Shown: piece after piece, positions 17,751 to 26,801 of the stretch
Layout: each line of letters begins with the position of its first letter
Position numbering within the stretch: position 1 is the first letter of the stretch
From: Streptomyces sp. NRRL B-1347
GTDB lineage: Bacteria > Actinomycetota > Actinomycetes > Streptomycetales > Streptomycetaceae
Reading direction: 5' to 3'
Length of the DNA: 64,000 nt
NCBI RefSeq assembly: GCF_000720325.1
Contig: NZ_JOJM01000017.1
Location: forward strand, 1-64,000
Program-made: the position numbers and the translations under genes
Notes under the pieces: model-generated
Told to the model about the DNA's origin: nothing
The model's database searches: none
What the model saw: the letters and a program-made list of their open reading frames with translations, nothing else

Positions 17751-20417
17751 TCAGCGTCCCAGGCGCCCCCGTACCGTGCCGACCAGGGAGTTGAGTTCCT
17801 GGATGCGCAGGCGCCGCGCGACGAGGAAGAAGACGCCGAACAGTACCGCGCAGCCGACGACCAGCGCGGCCAGTGAGCCGATGACGCCTTGTCCCAGCGC
17901 CTTGGTGATCGCGTACCCGGCCGCGGCGCCGAGAATCGCACCGGGCACCGAGGCGATCACGAGACGGGCGTACGTACGGACCACGTTCGCACCGTCCAGA
18001 TCGCCCCCCAGCCGCTTGCTTAGCCGTCGCCAGGCCACGCCCACCCCGATCGCGTAGGCGAGGCCGTACGAAGCGGCCATGCCCGCTACGGCCCAGCGGG
18101 CGGGCAGCACCATGTAGCAGAGCGCGGAGGCGGCGGCGTTGAAGGCGGCCACGATGACGGTGTTGTAGAAGGGGGTGCGGGTGTCCTCGTACGCGTAGAA
18201 GGCGCGGAGCACGACGTACTGCACGGAGTACGGGATCAGACCGAGGCCGAAGGCCATCAGCATGTAGCCCATGCGAGTGGCGCCGTTGACGCCGGACGAG
18301 CCGAACATGAGCGTGCACATCGGGATGCCGAGCGCGACGAAGCTGAAGGCGACCGGCACGATCGCGACGGCGGAGGTGCGCAGGCCCTGGGAGATGTCGT
18401 CGCGGACCGCGCCCGCGTCGCCCTCGTGGGCCGCGCGGGCCAGCCGGGGCAGCAGGGCGGCCATCAGCGAGACGGTGATGATGGCCTGCGGGAGCCCCCA
18501 GATGAGCTGGGCGTTGGAGTAGGCCGAGAAGCCGGTGCCGTCCATGCCGGAGTGCTTGACGGCCGCGGTGCCCAGCTGGGTCACGACGATCGCGCCGGCC
18601 TGGTTGGCGAGGACGAAGAGGATCGTCCACTTGGCGAGCATGGCGGCCTTGCCGAGGCCCTGGCCCTTCCAGTCGAAGCGCAGACGCGGCTTGAAGCCCG
18701 TCTCCCGGAGGTACGGGATCATCGCGAGCGACTGGACGACCATGCCGAGCAGGACGCCGACGCCGAGGAGGCGCACGCCGTCGTCGGGGATCGACGTGAC
18801 GCGCATGCCCGACTTCTCCGAGGTGCCGTACACCCACAGGAACATGCCGAGCGTCGCGATGATGACGACGTTGTTCAGGACGGGCGTCCACATCATCGCG
18901 CCGAACTTCCCGCGCGAGTTGAGGATCTGGCCCATCACTACGTGGATGCCCATGAAGAAGATCGACGGCAGGAAGTAGCGGACGAAGGTGATCGCCACTT
19001 CGTTGGCCGCCGGGTCGCTGGCGACCGGCGTCGACAGCAGGTGCACGAGGACGGGCGCCGCGAACCAGCCGACCACGGTGAGGAAGCCGAGCGCCACCAT
19101 GACGAGCGTGAGGAGGCGGTTGGCGTACGCCTGGCCGCCGTCCTCGTCGTCCTTCATGGCGCGCACGAGCTGCGGCACGAAGACCGAGTTCAGACCGCCG
19201 CCCACGGTGAGGATGTAGATCATCGTCGGCAGCTGGTAGGCGACCTGGAAGGTGTCGCCGAGCAGACCGATGCCGAGCGCCGAGACGATCATGGCGGAGC
19301 GGACGAAGCCGGTGAGCCGGGACACCATGGTGCCCGCGGCCATCACGGCGCTCGACTTCAGCAGGCTGGACGCGCGGCCGCCGGACTTCGCCGCGGGCGC
19401 TGCGGGCGCGGGTTCCTGCGCCGGGGCAGGCACGGCGGGGGACTCGCCGGGCGGACGCGCGATGTCGTACTGCTGCGCGTCCTGGTACGGCTGGCCCTGC
19501 TGGTTCGGGTCCTGGTAGTAGCCGCCCGCCTGCTGGTTGGCGTACGGGGCGTTCTGGTGGTTCACGTACGGGGTGCCGCTCTGGGGGTAGTACTGGGGGT
19601 CGTGCTGCGGATACGCGTACTGCGCGCCGCCCTGCTGCTGGTCGTAGGGGGCCGCGCCCTGCTGCTGGTAGGGGTACGCGCCGCCCTGCTCGGGGTAACC
19701 GGCTGCCTGCTGGCCGGGCTGACCCTGCTGGCCGCCCTGGTACGCGGCGCCCTGCTGGTAGGCCGCGCCCTGCTGGTCCTGGTATCCGGCGTGCTGCTGC
19801 TGATAGCCGGCCTGGGGCCGGCCCTGGTCGGGGTAGCCACCGGCCTGGTAGGCCTGGTTCTGCTGGTTCCGGGGGGCCTGCTGGTAGCCGTCGCCCAGGT
19901 GCGGGTCCTGCTGGTGCGCGCCGGCGCGGGGGTCGGGGTAGCCGCTGCCCTGCTGGTCGCGGAAGAGGTGGGCGAACGCGTCCGGCTGGTGCCGCTCCTC
20001 GCCGGCCTGGGTGACGAGGTCGTCGACGCCGACGTACTGCGTCGTGCGCGGGTCGTCGCCGTACGGGAGGTGCCGGGTGGCGCCGTCCGGCTCCGGGGGC
20101 GGCGTCTGGGCCCATACACGGGGGTCCGGGGCGTGCTGGGGCGACGGCGGCTGGGCGTAGAGCTGCTGGGGGTCCTGGTACGTGCCCGGCGGGGGCGGGG
20201 GGTGCGCGGCACGGTCGTAGAGCGCCTCGGCCACCGGGTCCTGGGCCGAGAGGTCCTGAGCGCGGTAGGGGTCCTGCGCGTAGGCGTCCTGGAGGTAGGC
20301 GTCGGGCGCCTGCTGCGGTGGCACCTGGCCGTCCTCATGGGGCCCTGGCGGCGGGCCCCCGGCAGCGCCGGAGCCGCCCGCGCCCTGGCCGCGCTCACCG
20401 TCGTACGGCGCGTTCAT
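17751..20417 (-). CDS. murJ: Lipid II flippase MurJ with long disordered N-terminus
   Basis: This 888-residue protein moves lipid-linked peptidoglycan precursors across the membrane. The MurJ core starts near residue 345 (SSLLKSSAVMAAGTMVSRLTG) and contains GDTFQVAYQLPTMIYIL and many transmembrane segments, ending in VARRLRIQELNSLVGTVRGR. The first about 340 residues are Q/G/Y/P-rich low-complexity sequence (many GYQ, PYQ and QGAAY units) and should be cytoplasmic and unstructured, as in other Streptomyces MurJ. It is 47 bp downstream of the DUF6049-type gene and upstream of the pseudokinase and sigM, all in one direction, suggesting a cell-envelope operon. Confidence 0.95.
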   Translation of the reverse strand: MNAPYDGERGQGAGGSGAAGGPPPGPHEDGQVPPQQAPDAYLQDAYAQDPYRAQDLSAQDPVAEALYDRAAHPPPPPGTYQDPQQLYAQPPSPQHAPDPRVWAQTPPPEPDGATRHLPYGDDPRTTQYVGVDDLVTQAGEERHQPDAFAHLFRDQQGSGYPDPRAGAHQQDPHLGDGYQQAPRNQQNQAYQAGGYPDQGRPQAGYQQQHAGYQDQQGAAYQQGAAYQGGQQGQPGQQAAGYPEQGGAYPYQQQGAAPYDQQQGGAQYAYPQHDPQYYPQSGTPYVNHQNAPYANQQAGGYYQDPNQQGQPYQDAQQYDIARPPGESPAVPAPAQEPAPAAPAAKSGGRASSLLKSSAVMAAGTMVSRLTGFVRSAMIVSALGIGLLGDTFQVAYQLPTMIYILTVGGGLNSVFVPQLVRAMKDDEDGGQAYANRLLTLVMVALGFLTVVGWFAAPVLVHLLSTPVASDPAANEVAITFVRYFLPSIFFMGIHVVMGQILNSRGKFGAMMWTPVLNNVVIIATLGMFLWVYGTSEKSGMRVTSIPDDGVRLLGVGVLLGMVVQSLAMIPYLRETGFKPRLRFDWKGQGLGKAAMLAKWTILFVLANQAGAIVVTQLGTAAVKHSGMDGTGFSAYSNAQLIWGLPQAIITVSLMAALLPRLARAAHEGDAGAVRDDISQGLRTSAVAIVPVAFSFVALGIPMCTLMFGSSGVNGATRMGYMLMAFGLGLIPYSVQYVVLRAFYAYEDTRTPFYNTVIVAAFNAAASALCYMVLPARWAVAGMAASYGLAYAIGVGVAWRRLSKRLGGDLDGANVVRTYARLVIASVPGAILGAAAGYAITKALGQGVIGSLAALVVGCAVLFGVFFLVARRLRIQELNSLVGTVRGRLGR

Positions 20418-20464
20418 GGTTTACCCCACCTCATGGTCCCCGGGCCCACCGGCCACGACATCGC

Positions 20465-22885
20465 TCAACGGTCCACTCTCTCACCCGTGTGCGACGGCTC
20501 GGTGCTTTCCGGAGCGGTGTCCGGGGTCGGGTCACTCGGCTGCTCGGGTTCACCCGCGTCGGGTCCCGTGTCGGGCGTGGGGCCGTCCGTGGCGTCGCCG
20601 TCGCCGTCGGGGCCTCCGTCAGGGCCCGCCTCGGCCCGCTTTCGCGCCGCGCGCTTGCGCTGGGTGTACATGCGGAAGCCAGCGAGGACGAGCAGCAGGA
20701 CGCCGCCCGCGATGACCAGCATCACCGTGGGGGTGACCTCGGTGATGTTGACGTCGAAGTACACGGCCTCGCCGTACGGCTGGTTGTCCTCGGTGTAGAG
20801 CTGGGCGTACACCTGGACCGGACCGTTGGCGTTGGCCGTGGTGGTGAACTTCACCGACTGGGTGTGTCCGCCACCCGTGATCCTGACCGGCTGCTCCTCG
20901 TAGAGGCCGTCGCCGATCTTCAGACGCGTGGGGTTCGTCGACGTCAGCCGGAGCCTGAGGTGGTCGACGCCCTGGACGAGGTTGTTCTGCACCGTCACCG
21001 GGATCGTCGCGCTGCGGCCAGACAGCTTCGCGTCGGACTTCTTGATCAGCGAGACCTGGCGCATGAGGCTGGTCAGATAGCCCTGCACGCTCTTGCGGTA
21101 GCCCTGCGCCGCATCCGCGCGCCCGCGCCACGACGTGGACATCTCGCGGTCCATGGCCCGCCCGAAGGGCGTGATCACCCGGTCCGGCTTGGACAGGACC
21201 ATCTTGAAGACGTCGAGCTTGTCCTGGGTGCCCCGGATCTCCTCGAACGCCGACTTGGGCAGCTCCTGCTTGCGGAGCGAGGACGGATAGGCGGCGGCCG
21301 ACGGCACCTGGGTGGTGGCGGACGGATCCGGCTTGGCCTTCGCAGCCGCGGTCAGGTCCTGCGGCTGCGACCAGCGCTCGTCGTCGAGCGCGGTCAGCGC
21401 CTTGGCCATCGCCTGGGCCTGGCTCGTGGTGGGGGTGCGCTGCGGGGCGACGACGATGTTGCGCTGCTTGTCGTCCTGCAGCGTGATCATGAGGCTCTGG
21501 GCGAGGAACTCCTGGACCGCGAGGGTGGAGTTCTCGGCCTGCGTCATGTCGCCCTGGAAGGCCGTGGAGAGCCGGGCGTCGGCGACCACGGCGGTGGTGC
21601 CGCCGCCGATGGGCCGGGCCGCGTTGGGCGTGTACGGCAGGCCGTGGGTCTCGCGCAGGCTGTCGCTGCGGGCGATCACGCGGTGGGCGCCCGCCGACGT
21701 GGCGACGTCGACGACGGACGGGTCGATGGCGCCGTCGGCGGGCCAGGCGAAGTCGGACGTCGGCTTCACGAAGAGGATGCCGCGCACGGCCTTGGCACCG
21801 ACCTCGGTGGCCTCCTTGAGGTGTCCGAGCGAGCCGGAGACCGCCTTGCCGGTGTGGGCGAGCGAGGCGAGGTCGGGGTCGGCGAAGGGCAGCGCGACGA
21901 CCTTCTTGCCCTTGACCGTCTTCTGGAGCTCGGCGAGCCACTGCTCCGCGACCGACTGGTAGCGGCCCGGAACCGTCGTGCCGTCCGGCCCCTCGACGTC
22001 GTACTTGTCCGTCATCGCCTCGACGGACACCAGCAGGTCCGGGTCGATGACCCAGGTGACGTCGAGCTCCTCGCCGAGCGTCACCAGCTGCTCCAGGCGG
22101 CCGCCCGGCTGGATCTCCTTGGCGAGGTCCTCGTTCTTGAAGACGGGCGTCTGCTGCTCGTCGGAGCGCGTCCGCGCGGTGAGGTGCGTGGTGGAGATGA
22201 GCGGCCACAGGTACGTGGTCTTCGTCTTCGTGTCCGCGGAGCCGTCCTGCCACGGCAGGAACGTCCGCTCGATGCCGAGTACCTGCGGGTACGGCTGGGC
22301 CGCCGTCTGGCCCGTCAGCGCCACACCGAGCTGGTAGACGCCGTTCATGCCGAGGTCGAGGGCGCTGACGGGCACGGAGATGCTGAAGCGCTGCGGGACG
22401 CCCGGGGCGAGCTTGGCGAACTTCTTGACGTACTTGCCGCCGACCTCGGTGCCGTCGGCACCCGGCTGGAACCCCTTGCGCTGCGCGGCGGTGTCGATCG
22501 CGGTGCGGCCGCCGAGGGGCGGCGCGACGCGCAGACCGACCTGCGCCGCGGTCACCGGCTGGCGGCCGTCGTTCGTGACCGTGCCGGAGACGGTGATGGT
22601 GTCGCCCTTGCGGGGCGCGCTGGGCGTCAGGGCGTCCAGGGAGACGTCGACGGTCCGTGAGCCCGTGGCGGCGGCTTTGAGGCCCGTCCGCACGCCGTTG
22701 GCGGCGCTCTTCGAGCCCGTGGCCGCGGTCTTCACGTCCGGTGTGGCGGCGAGCGCGGCGGAGCCCGCGGGCACCTGGAGCAGACCGGCCAGCAGGGGTG
22801 CTCCGGCCAGCAGTGCCGCTGTGCGCCGGAGCCACCGGCGGGCAGGTGAGGGGTTGGTCCCCGGGAAGTCTGCCGCCTCGGCCAC
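20465..22885 (-). CDS. Secreted/membrane-anchored DUF6049-type protein
   Basis: This protein of about 806 residues has an N-terminal signal (RRWLRRTAALLAGAPLLAGL), a large extracytoplasmic region and one C-terminal membrane span (VMLVIAGGVLLLVLAGF) followed by a basic cytoplasmic tail. The outer region includes NEW3-like beta-sandwich stretches (GDTITVSGTVTNDGRQPVTA) and a polysaccharide-deacetylase-like middle part. I know this family as a fixed upstream neighbour of murJ in actinomycetes; its biochemical role is unknown. I prefer GTG 22885 because GAGGGA lies upstream and the signal peptide then starts naturally; ATG 22948 is an alternative. It is divergent from cca, with a shared promoter region at 22886-23112. 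Confidence 0.8.
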   Translation of the reverse strand: MAEAADFPGTNPSPARRWLRRTAALLAGAPLLAGLLQVPAGSAALAATPDVKTAATGSKSAANGVRTGLKAAATGSRTVDVSLDALTPSAPRKGDTITVSGTVTNDGRQPVTAAQVGLRVAPPLGGRTAIDTAAQRKGFQPGADGTEVGGKYVKKFAKLAPGVPQRFSISVPVSALDLGMNGVYQLGVALTGQTAAQPYPQVLGIERTFLPWQDGSADTKTKTTYLWPLISTTHLTARTRSDEQQTPVFKNEDLAKEIQPGGRLEQLVTLGEELDVTWVIDPDLLVSVEAMTDKYDVEGPDGTTVPGRYQSVAEQWLAELQKTVKGKKVVALPFADPDLASLAHTGKAVSGSLGHLKEATEVGAKAVRGILFVKPTSDFAWPADGAIDPSVVDVATSAGAHRVIARSDSLRETHGLPYTPNAARPIGGGTTAVVADARLSTAFQGDMTQAENSTLAVQEFLAQSLMITLQDDKQRNIVVAPQRTPTTSQAQAMAKALTALDDERWSQPQDLTAAAKAKPDPSATTQVPSAAAYPSSLRKQELPKSAFEEIRGTQDKLDVFKMVLSKPDRVITPFGRAMDREMSTSWRGRADAAQGYRKSVQGYLTSLMRQVSLIKKSDAKLSGRSATIPVTVQNNLVQGVDHLRLRLTSTNPTRLKIGDGLYEEQPVRITGGGHTQSVKFTTTANANGPVQVYAQLYTEDNQPYGEAVYFDVNITEVTPTVMLVIAGGVLLLVLAGFRMYTQRKRAARKRAEAGPDGGPDGDGDATDGPTPDTGPDAGEPEQPSDPTPDTAPESTEPSHTGERVDR

Positions 22886-23112
22886 GCGTTGCCCGTCCCT
22901 CGTCGTCGTCAGCTGTGTCGGTGGTTGTCGGATGCTGCGTCCACGCATGGTAACGAGGCGCGCCGGGCCTGAGTGCCGCGGACCGCTCCACAAGATCGGA
23001 AGACCGCGCGCGGTGGGCCGCAAGGGCCGAGGTGAGCGCTGTGGACGGCCTTCGTGGAGGCCGGGGAAATCGAGGCGGCCGCGGGGCGCCGGGGCACGTA
23101 CCCTTTTCTGTT

Positions 23113-24588
23113 GTGCCGAACGCCAACGAAGACAACCCCCGTGCCCTGAGTCAGGTGCAGCAGCGTGCCGTGAGCGAGCTGCTGCGCGTGTCCCCTGTCG
23201 CAGACGACCTCGCCCGCCGATTCCAGGAGGCCGGGTTCTCGCTCGCCCTGGTCGGCGGTTCGGTCCGGGACGCCCTCCTCGGCAGGCTCGGCAACGACCT
23301 GGACTTCACCACGGACGCCCGCCCCGAGGACGTACTCAAGATCGTCCGTCCGTGGGCGGACGCGGTGTGGGAGGTCGGGATCGCCTTCGGCACGGTGGGC
23401 TGCCAGAAGGACGCCCGTGTGGACGGCGTCGAGCAGCGCTTCGAGATCGAGGTGACGACATATCGATCGGAGGCGTACGACAGGACCTCCCGCAAGCCCG
23501 AGGTGTCGTACGGCGACTCCATCGAGGAAGACCTCGTTCGCCGCGACTTCACCGTGAACGCCATGGCCGTGGCGCTCCCGGAGAAGGAGTTCATCGACCC
23601 GCACGGAGGTCTCGACGACCTCGCGGAGCGGGTCCTGCGTACCCCTGGCACCCCTGAGGAGTCCTTCTCGGACGACCCGCTGCGGATGATGCGGGCCGCG
23701 CGCTTCGCCGCGCAGCTGGACTTCGACGTGGCCCCGGACGTCGTCGCCGCGATGACGGCGATGGCCGAGCGCATCGAGATCGTGTCCGCCGAGCGGGTCC
23801 GTGACGAGTTGAACAAGCTGATCCTGGCCGCGCACCCCCGCAAGGGCCTCGCCCTCCTGGTGGACACCGGCCTCGCGGCCCACGTGCTGCCGGAGCTTCC
23901 GGCGCTGCGCCTGGAGCGCGACGAGCACCACCGGCACAAGGACGTCTACGACCACACCTTGATCGTCCTTGAGCAGGCGATGGCCCTGGAGACGGACGGC
24001 CCGGACCTCAGGCTGCGGCTCGCCGCGCTGCTGCACGACATCGGCAAGCCGAAGACGCGCCGCTTCGAGAACGACGGCCGGGTCTCCTTCCACCACCACG
24101 AGGTGGTGGGCGCCAAGATGACCAAGAAGCGGATGACGGCTCTCAAGTACTCCAACGAGCTCGTCAAGGACGTCTCGCGGCTGGTGGAGCTGCACCTGCG
24201 CTTCCACGGCTACGGCACGGGCGAGTGGACGGACTCCGCCGTGCGCCGCTACGTACGCGACGCGGGCCCGCTCCTCGAGCGCCTGCACAAGCTGACCCGC
24301 TCCGACTGCACGACCCGAAACAAGCGCAAGGCCAACGCGCTGTCGCGGGCCTACGACGGCCTGGAGGAGCGCATCGCCCGCCTGCAGGAGCAGGAGGAGC
24401 TGGACGCGATCCGCCCCGACCTCGACGGCAACGAGATCATGGAGATCCTGGGCGTGGGCCCGGGCCCGGTGATCGGCCAGGCCTACAAGTTCCTGCTGGA
24501 GCTGCGCCTGGAGAACGGCCCGACGGAGCGGGACGCGGCGGCCGCGGCGCTCAAGGAGTGGTGGGCCGCACAGAATGCGGACAGCTGA
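23113..24588 (+). CDS. cca: CCA tRNA nucleotidyltransferase with HD domain
   Basis: This protein of about 491 residues adds or repairs the 3' CCA end of tRNAs. It has the class II nucleotidyltransferase signature LVGGSVRDALLGRLGNDLDF with the metal-binding D-x-D (DLDFTT), then RRDFTVNAMAVAL and DPLRMMRAARFAAQL. A C-terminal HD phosphohydrolase domain contains LLHDIGKPKTRRF. The GTG at 23113 gives the standard N-terminus; a frame from 23032 adds a Gly/Arg-rich stretch unlikely to be translated. It is convergent with the next gene across two parS palindromes. Confidence 0.95.
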   Translation: MPNANEDNPRALSQVQQRAVSELLRVSPVADDLARRFQEAGFSLALVGGSVRDALLGRLGNDLDFTTDARPEDVLKIVRPWADAVWEVGIAFGTVGCQKDARVDGVEQRFEIEVTTYRSEAYDRTSRKPEVSYGDSIEEDLVRRDFTVNAMAVALPEKEFIDPHGGLDDLAERVLRTPGTPEESFSDDPLRMMRAARFAAQLDFDVAPDVVAAMTAMAERIEIVSAERVRDELNKLILAAHPRKGLALLVDTGLAAHVLPELPALRLERDEHHRHKDVYDHTLIVLEQAMALETDGPDLRLRLAALLHDIGKPKTRRFENDGRVSFHHHEVVGAKMTKKRMTALKYSNELVKDVSRLVELHLRFHGYGTGEWTDSAVRRYVRDAGPLLERLHKLTRSDCTTRNKRKANALSRAYDGLEERIARLQEQEELDAIRPDLDGNEIMEILGVGPGPVIGQAYKFLLELRLENGPTERDAAAAALKEWWAAQNADS

Positions 24589-24633
24589 CACATAGCGGGT
24601 AACTGGCGCATAGCGGTCAGCTGTCACAGGGCT

Positions 24634-24689
24634 GGCAAGCAGCCGGGGCGCGGGGTTTCACGTGAAACACCGCGCCCCGGCTGCTTGCC
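24634..24689. promoter_or_regulatory. parS: parS site 5 at the centre of a 56-bp palindrome
   Basis: The 14-bp parS core at 24655-24668 is flanked by arms (24634-24653 and 24670-24689) that are exact inverse complements, with one mismatched pair beside the core (24654/24669). As RNA this would fold into a long hairpin, so it can also terminate cca. Confidence 0.93.
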
Positions 24690-24716
24690 GTAGGTCCTAC
24701 AGATCGGGACTGCCTG

Positions 24717-24758
24717 TGCCGAGGGGCCATGTTTCACGTGAAACATGGCCCCTCGGCA
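24717..24758. promoter_or_regulatory. parS: parS site 6 at the centre of a perfect 42-bp palindrome
   Basis: The parS core at 24731-24744 sits in a perfect inverted repeat; each arm carries GCCGAGGGGCCAT or its complement. It lies 76 bp (centre to centre) from site 5, both between the convergent cca and the downstream leftward gene. Confidence 0.95.
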
Positions 24759-24808
24759 GGCACGGTCCTCGACAGAGGTGCAGGGTCAGCCTCGCGGCAC
24801 GACCAGCG

Positions 24809-25339
24809 CTACTTCGACGACGAGCCTGACGGTACGTACGGCTTCAGGCAGAGGGTGAAGTCATCGCCGCTGCCCGTCTCGCGGTACTCGGCGTACTTGG
24901 TGCGGTCGCAGGTTCCGCTGTCCTTCTTCTCCATGACCTTGTACTTGGCCTTCTTGTCGCCGCAGTCCACGATCTTCAGGTCCGGGTCCGTGGAGCTCGT
25001 CGGGTTGCCGATGCTCATGCAGTCGCCGACCTCGGCCGCGGAGGCCTCGTCCTGGCCCGCGAGGACGGCCGCGCCGCCGAGGGCGAGGACAGCGACGACC
25101 GCCACCCCGATGAATATGAACTTCTTCTTGCTCTTGCGCGGAGCCACCGGGTCCGGGCCGCCCTGGTAGAAGGGGACGCCCTGCTGCGGTGCGGCACCCG
25201 GGTGCTGCGGGTACGGCGGGGGCGTCTGGCCGTACGGGGCCGCGCCCTGGGGCTGCGGAGCGCCCGGGCCCTGCGGCTGACCGTAGGGCTGCTGGCCCTG
25301 GGCGAATGGGTTCTGGCCCTGGGGCGGCGGAGTGGACAC
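24809..25339 (-). CDS. Small membrane-anchored protein with Pro/Gln-rich N-terminus (LppU-like)
   Basis: This 176-residue protein has a cytoplasmic Pro/Gln/Gly-rich region (residues 1-68), a basic patch (APRKSKKK), one membrane span (FIFIGVAVVAVLALGGAAVL) and an outside domain of about 80 residues. The outside part has four cysteines (GDCMSIG, IVDCGDKK, GTCDRTKY, FTLCLKP), likely forming two disulfides. I chose GTG 25339 because of AGGGGGAT upstream. The pattern resembles the actinobacterial LppU/SCO3897-like family; no function is known to me. Confidence 0.75.
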   Translation of the reverse strand: MSTPPPQGQNPFAQGQQPYGQPQGPGAPQPQGAAPYGQTPPPYPQHPGAAPQQGVPFYQGGPDPVAPRKSKKKFIFIGVAVVAVLALGGAAVLAGQDEASAAEVGDCMSIGNPTSSTDPDLKIVDCGDKKAKYKVMEKKDSGTCDRTKYAEYRETGSGDDFTLCLKPYVPSGSSSK

Positions 25340-25466
25340 GGGGATCCCCCTAGAAGAGAGCAGGACGAAGAGATGGGAGCGCGAGGGCGCGAAAGACCTC
25401 CGTAAGCTATCCGGCTCGCGCGGGCGTGATGAACCTCCGCAGGGCTCTGTGGCATTGATGTGACAC

Positions 25467-26723
25467 TTACTGGGCGTCAAACCTGGTCATAGCGCCAGCA
25501 ATTGCCGCGTAGACCAGTGCCACCGAGGCAACCAACAGGGCCGATTTGCCGTCCGGGGGCAGCATCAGCGCCGCCACACCCGCCGCCCCGACGAAGGCGA
25601 CGTTGAAGAGCACGTCGTACAGGGAGAAGATCCGGCCGCGGAAGCCGTCGTCAGCCGCCGACTGCACGACCGTGTCCGTGGCGATCTTCGCGCCCTGGGT
25701 GGTGAGCCCGATGACGAAGGCGGCGACGAGTATCGGGCCCGGCGCGAAGGGCAGCAGGAGCGCGGGGCCGAGCACCGCGGCGGCGGCCGCGCAGACGACC
25801 ATCCAGCCCCGCGCGCCGAGCCGCCCGACGGCCCATGGGGTCATCACCGCGGCCGCGAAGAATCCCGCGCCGGAGAACACCACGGCGATCCCGAGCAGGG
25901 CGAGCCCGTCGTCCTCCGACGACGACCACGCGTACCGGCACAGCATCAGGACCATGACCGTCAGGGCGCCGAAGCAGAACCGCATCAGGGTCATCGAGAC
26001 CAGGGCGTGGGCGGCCGTACGGCGCTCGGCGAGGTGGCGTACGCCCGCCAGTAGCCCGCGTGCGGTGCCGGCGAGCGCCACCGCCAGTCCTGGCCGCACC
26101 AACTCCCTGTCGGGCCCGAGCAGCTCCCGCGGCATGCGCAGGGAGGCGAGCGCCGAGCACAGGTAGAGCGCGGCTCCGAGGAGGACGACGGCCGCGTCCG
26201 AGTCGGCGGCGACGATGCGGACGAGGAAGGCGAGGCCTCCGCCCGCCGTCGCCGCGAGCGTTCCGGCGGTCGGCGACAGGGAGTTGGCCATGACCAGGCG
26301 GTCGGCGTCCACGACGCGCGGCAGCGCCGCCGAGAGCCCCGCCAGGACGAAGCGGTTGACGGCGGTGACGCACAGCGCGGAGGCGTAGAACAGCCAGTCC
26401 GGCGCGTCACCGAGCATCAGGACGGCCGTCAGGGACGCCAGGGCGGCCCGCAGGACGTTGCCGTACACGAGGACTTGGCGGCGCCGCCAGCGGTCGAGCA
26501 GAACGCCCGCGAACGGGCCGACGAGCGAGTACGGCAGGAGCAGCACCGCCATCGCGGAGGCAATCGCCGTGGGAGAGGCCTGTTTCTCCGGCGCGAAGAC
26601 CACGTACGTGGCGAGCGCGACCTGGTAGACGCCGTCCGCGCCCTGGGAGAGGAGGCGCACGGCGAGCAGCCGCCGGAAGTCCCGAAGGCGCAGCAGAACG
26701 CGCAGGTCACCGACCACAGCCAT
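25467..26723 (-). CDS. MFS transporter
   Basis: This protein of about 418 residues has about twelve hydrophobic segments and the MFS loop motif GPFAGVLLDRWRRRQVLVYG between helices 2 and 3. GAGGC lies eight bases upstream of ATG 26723; GTG 26738 is an alternative start. It resembles exporters of the MFS_3/enterobactin-exporter type, and the substrate is unknown. It lies downstream of ino1 in the same direction but is separated from it by a strong terminator. Confidence 0.85.
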   Translation of the reverse strand: MAVVGDLRVLLRLRDFRRLLAVRLLSQGADGVYQVALATYVVFAPEKQASPTAIASAMAVLLLPYSLVGPFAGVLLDRWRRRQVLVYGNVLRAALASLTAVLMLGDAPDWLFYASALCVTAVNRFVLAGLSAALPRVVDADRLVMANSLSPTAGTLAATAGGGLAFLVRIVAADSDAAVVLLGAALYLCSALASLRMPRELLGPDRELVRPGLAVALAGTARGLLAGVRHLAERRTAAHALVSMTLMRFCFGALTVMVLMLCRYAWSSSEDDGLALLGIAVVFSGAGFFAAAVMTPWAVGRLGARGWMVVCAAAAAVLGPALLLPFAPGPILVAAFVIGLTTQGAKIATDTVVQSAADDGFRGRIFSLYDVLFNVAFVGAAGVAALMLPPDGKSALLVASVALVYAAIAGAMTRFDAQ

Positions 26724-26745
26724 GCCGCACAGCCTCACATACGAG

Positions 26746-26778
26746 AAGGGTCCCCGGGCCGACGACCCGGGGACCCTT
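26746..26778 (-). terminator. Terminator after ino1
   Basis: AAGGGTCCCCGGG at 26746-26758 and its exact complement at 26766-26778 form a 13-bp stem with a seven-base loop, 24 bases after the ino1 stop. Leftward transcripts would end in CTTCTCG. Confidence 0.8.
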
Positions 26779-26801
26779 GGCAGGTCAGCTGTTCAGCGCG
26801 G

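Noticed and set aside
20318..22660. A 780-codon rightward open frame antisense to the DUF6049-type gene
   Set aside because: It is rich in Arg/Ala/Val/Gly from reading high-GC DNA in the wrong frame, has no recognisable domain, and opposes a gene with signal peptide and membrane span.
24634..24758. Terminal inverted repeats of an insertion sequence
   Set aside because: The palindromes are centred on parS cores, no transposase or target duplication is present, and only 125 bp are involved.
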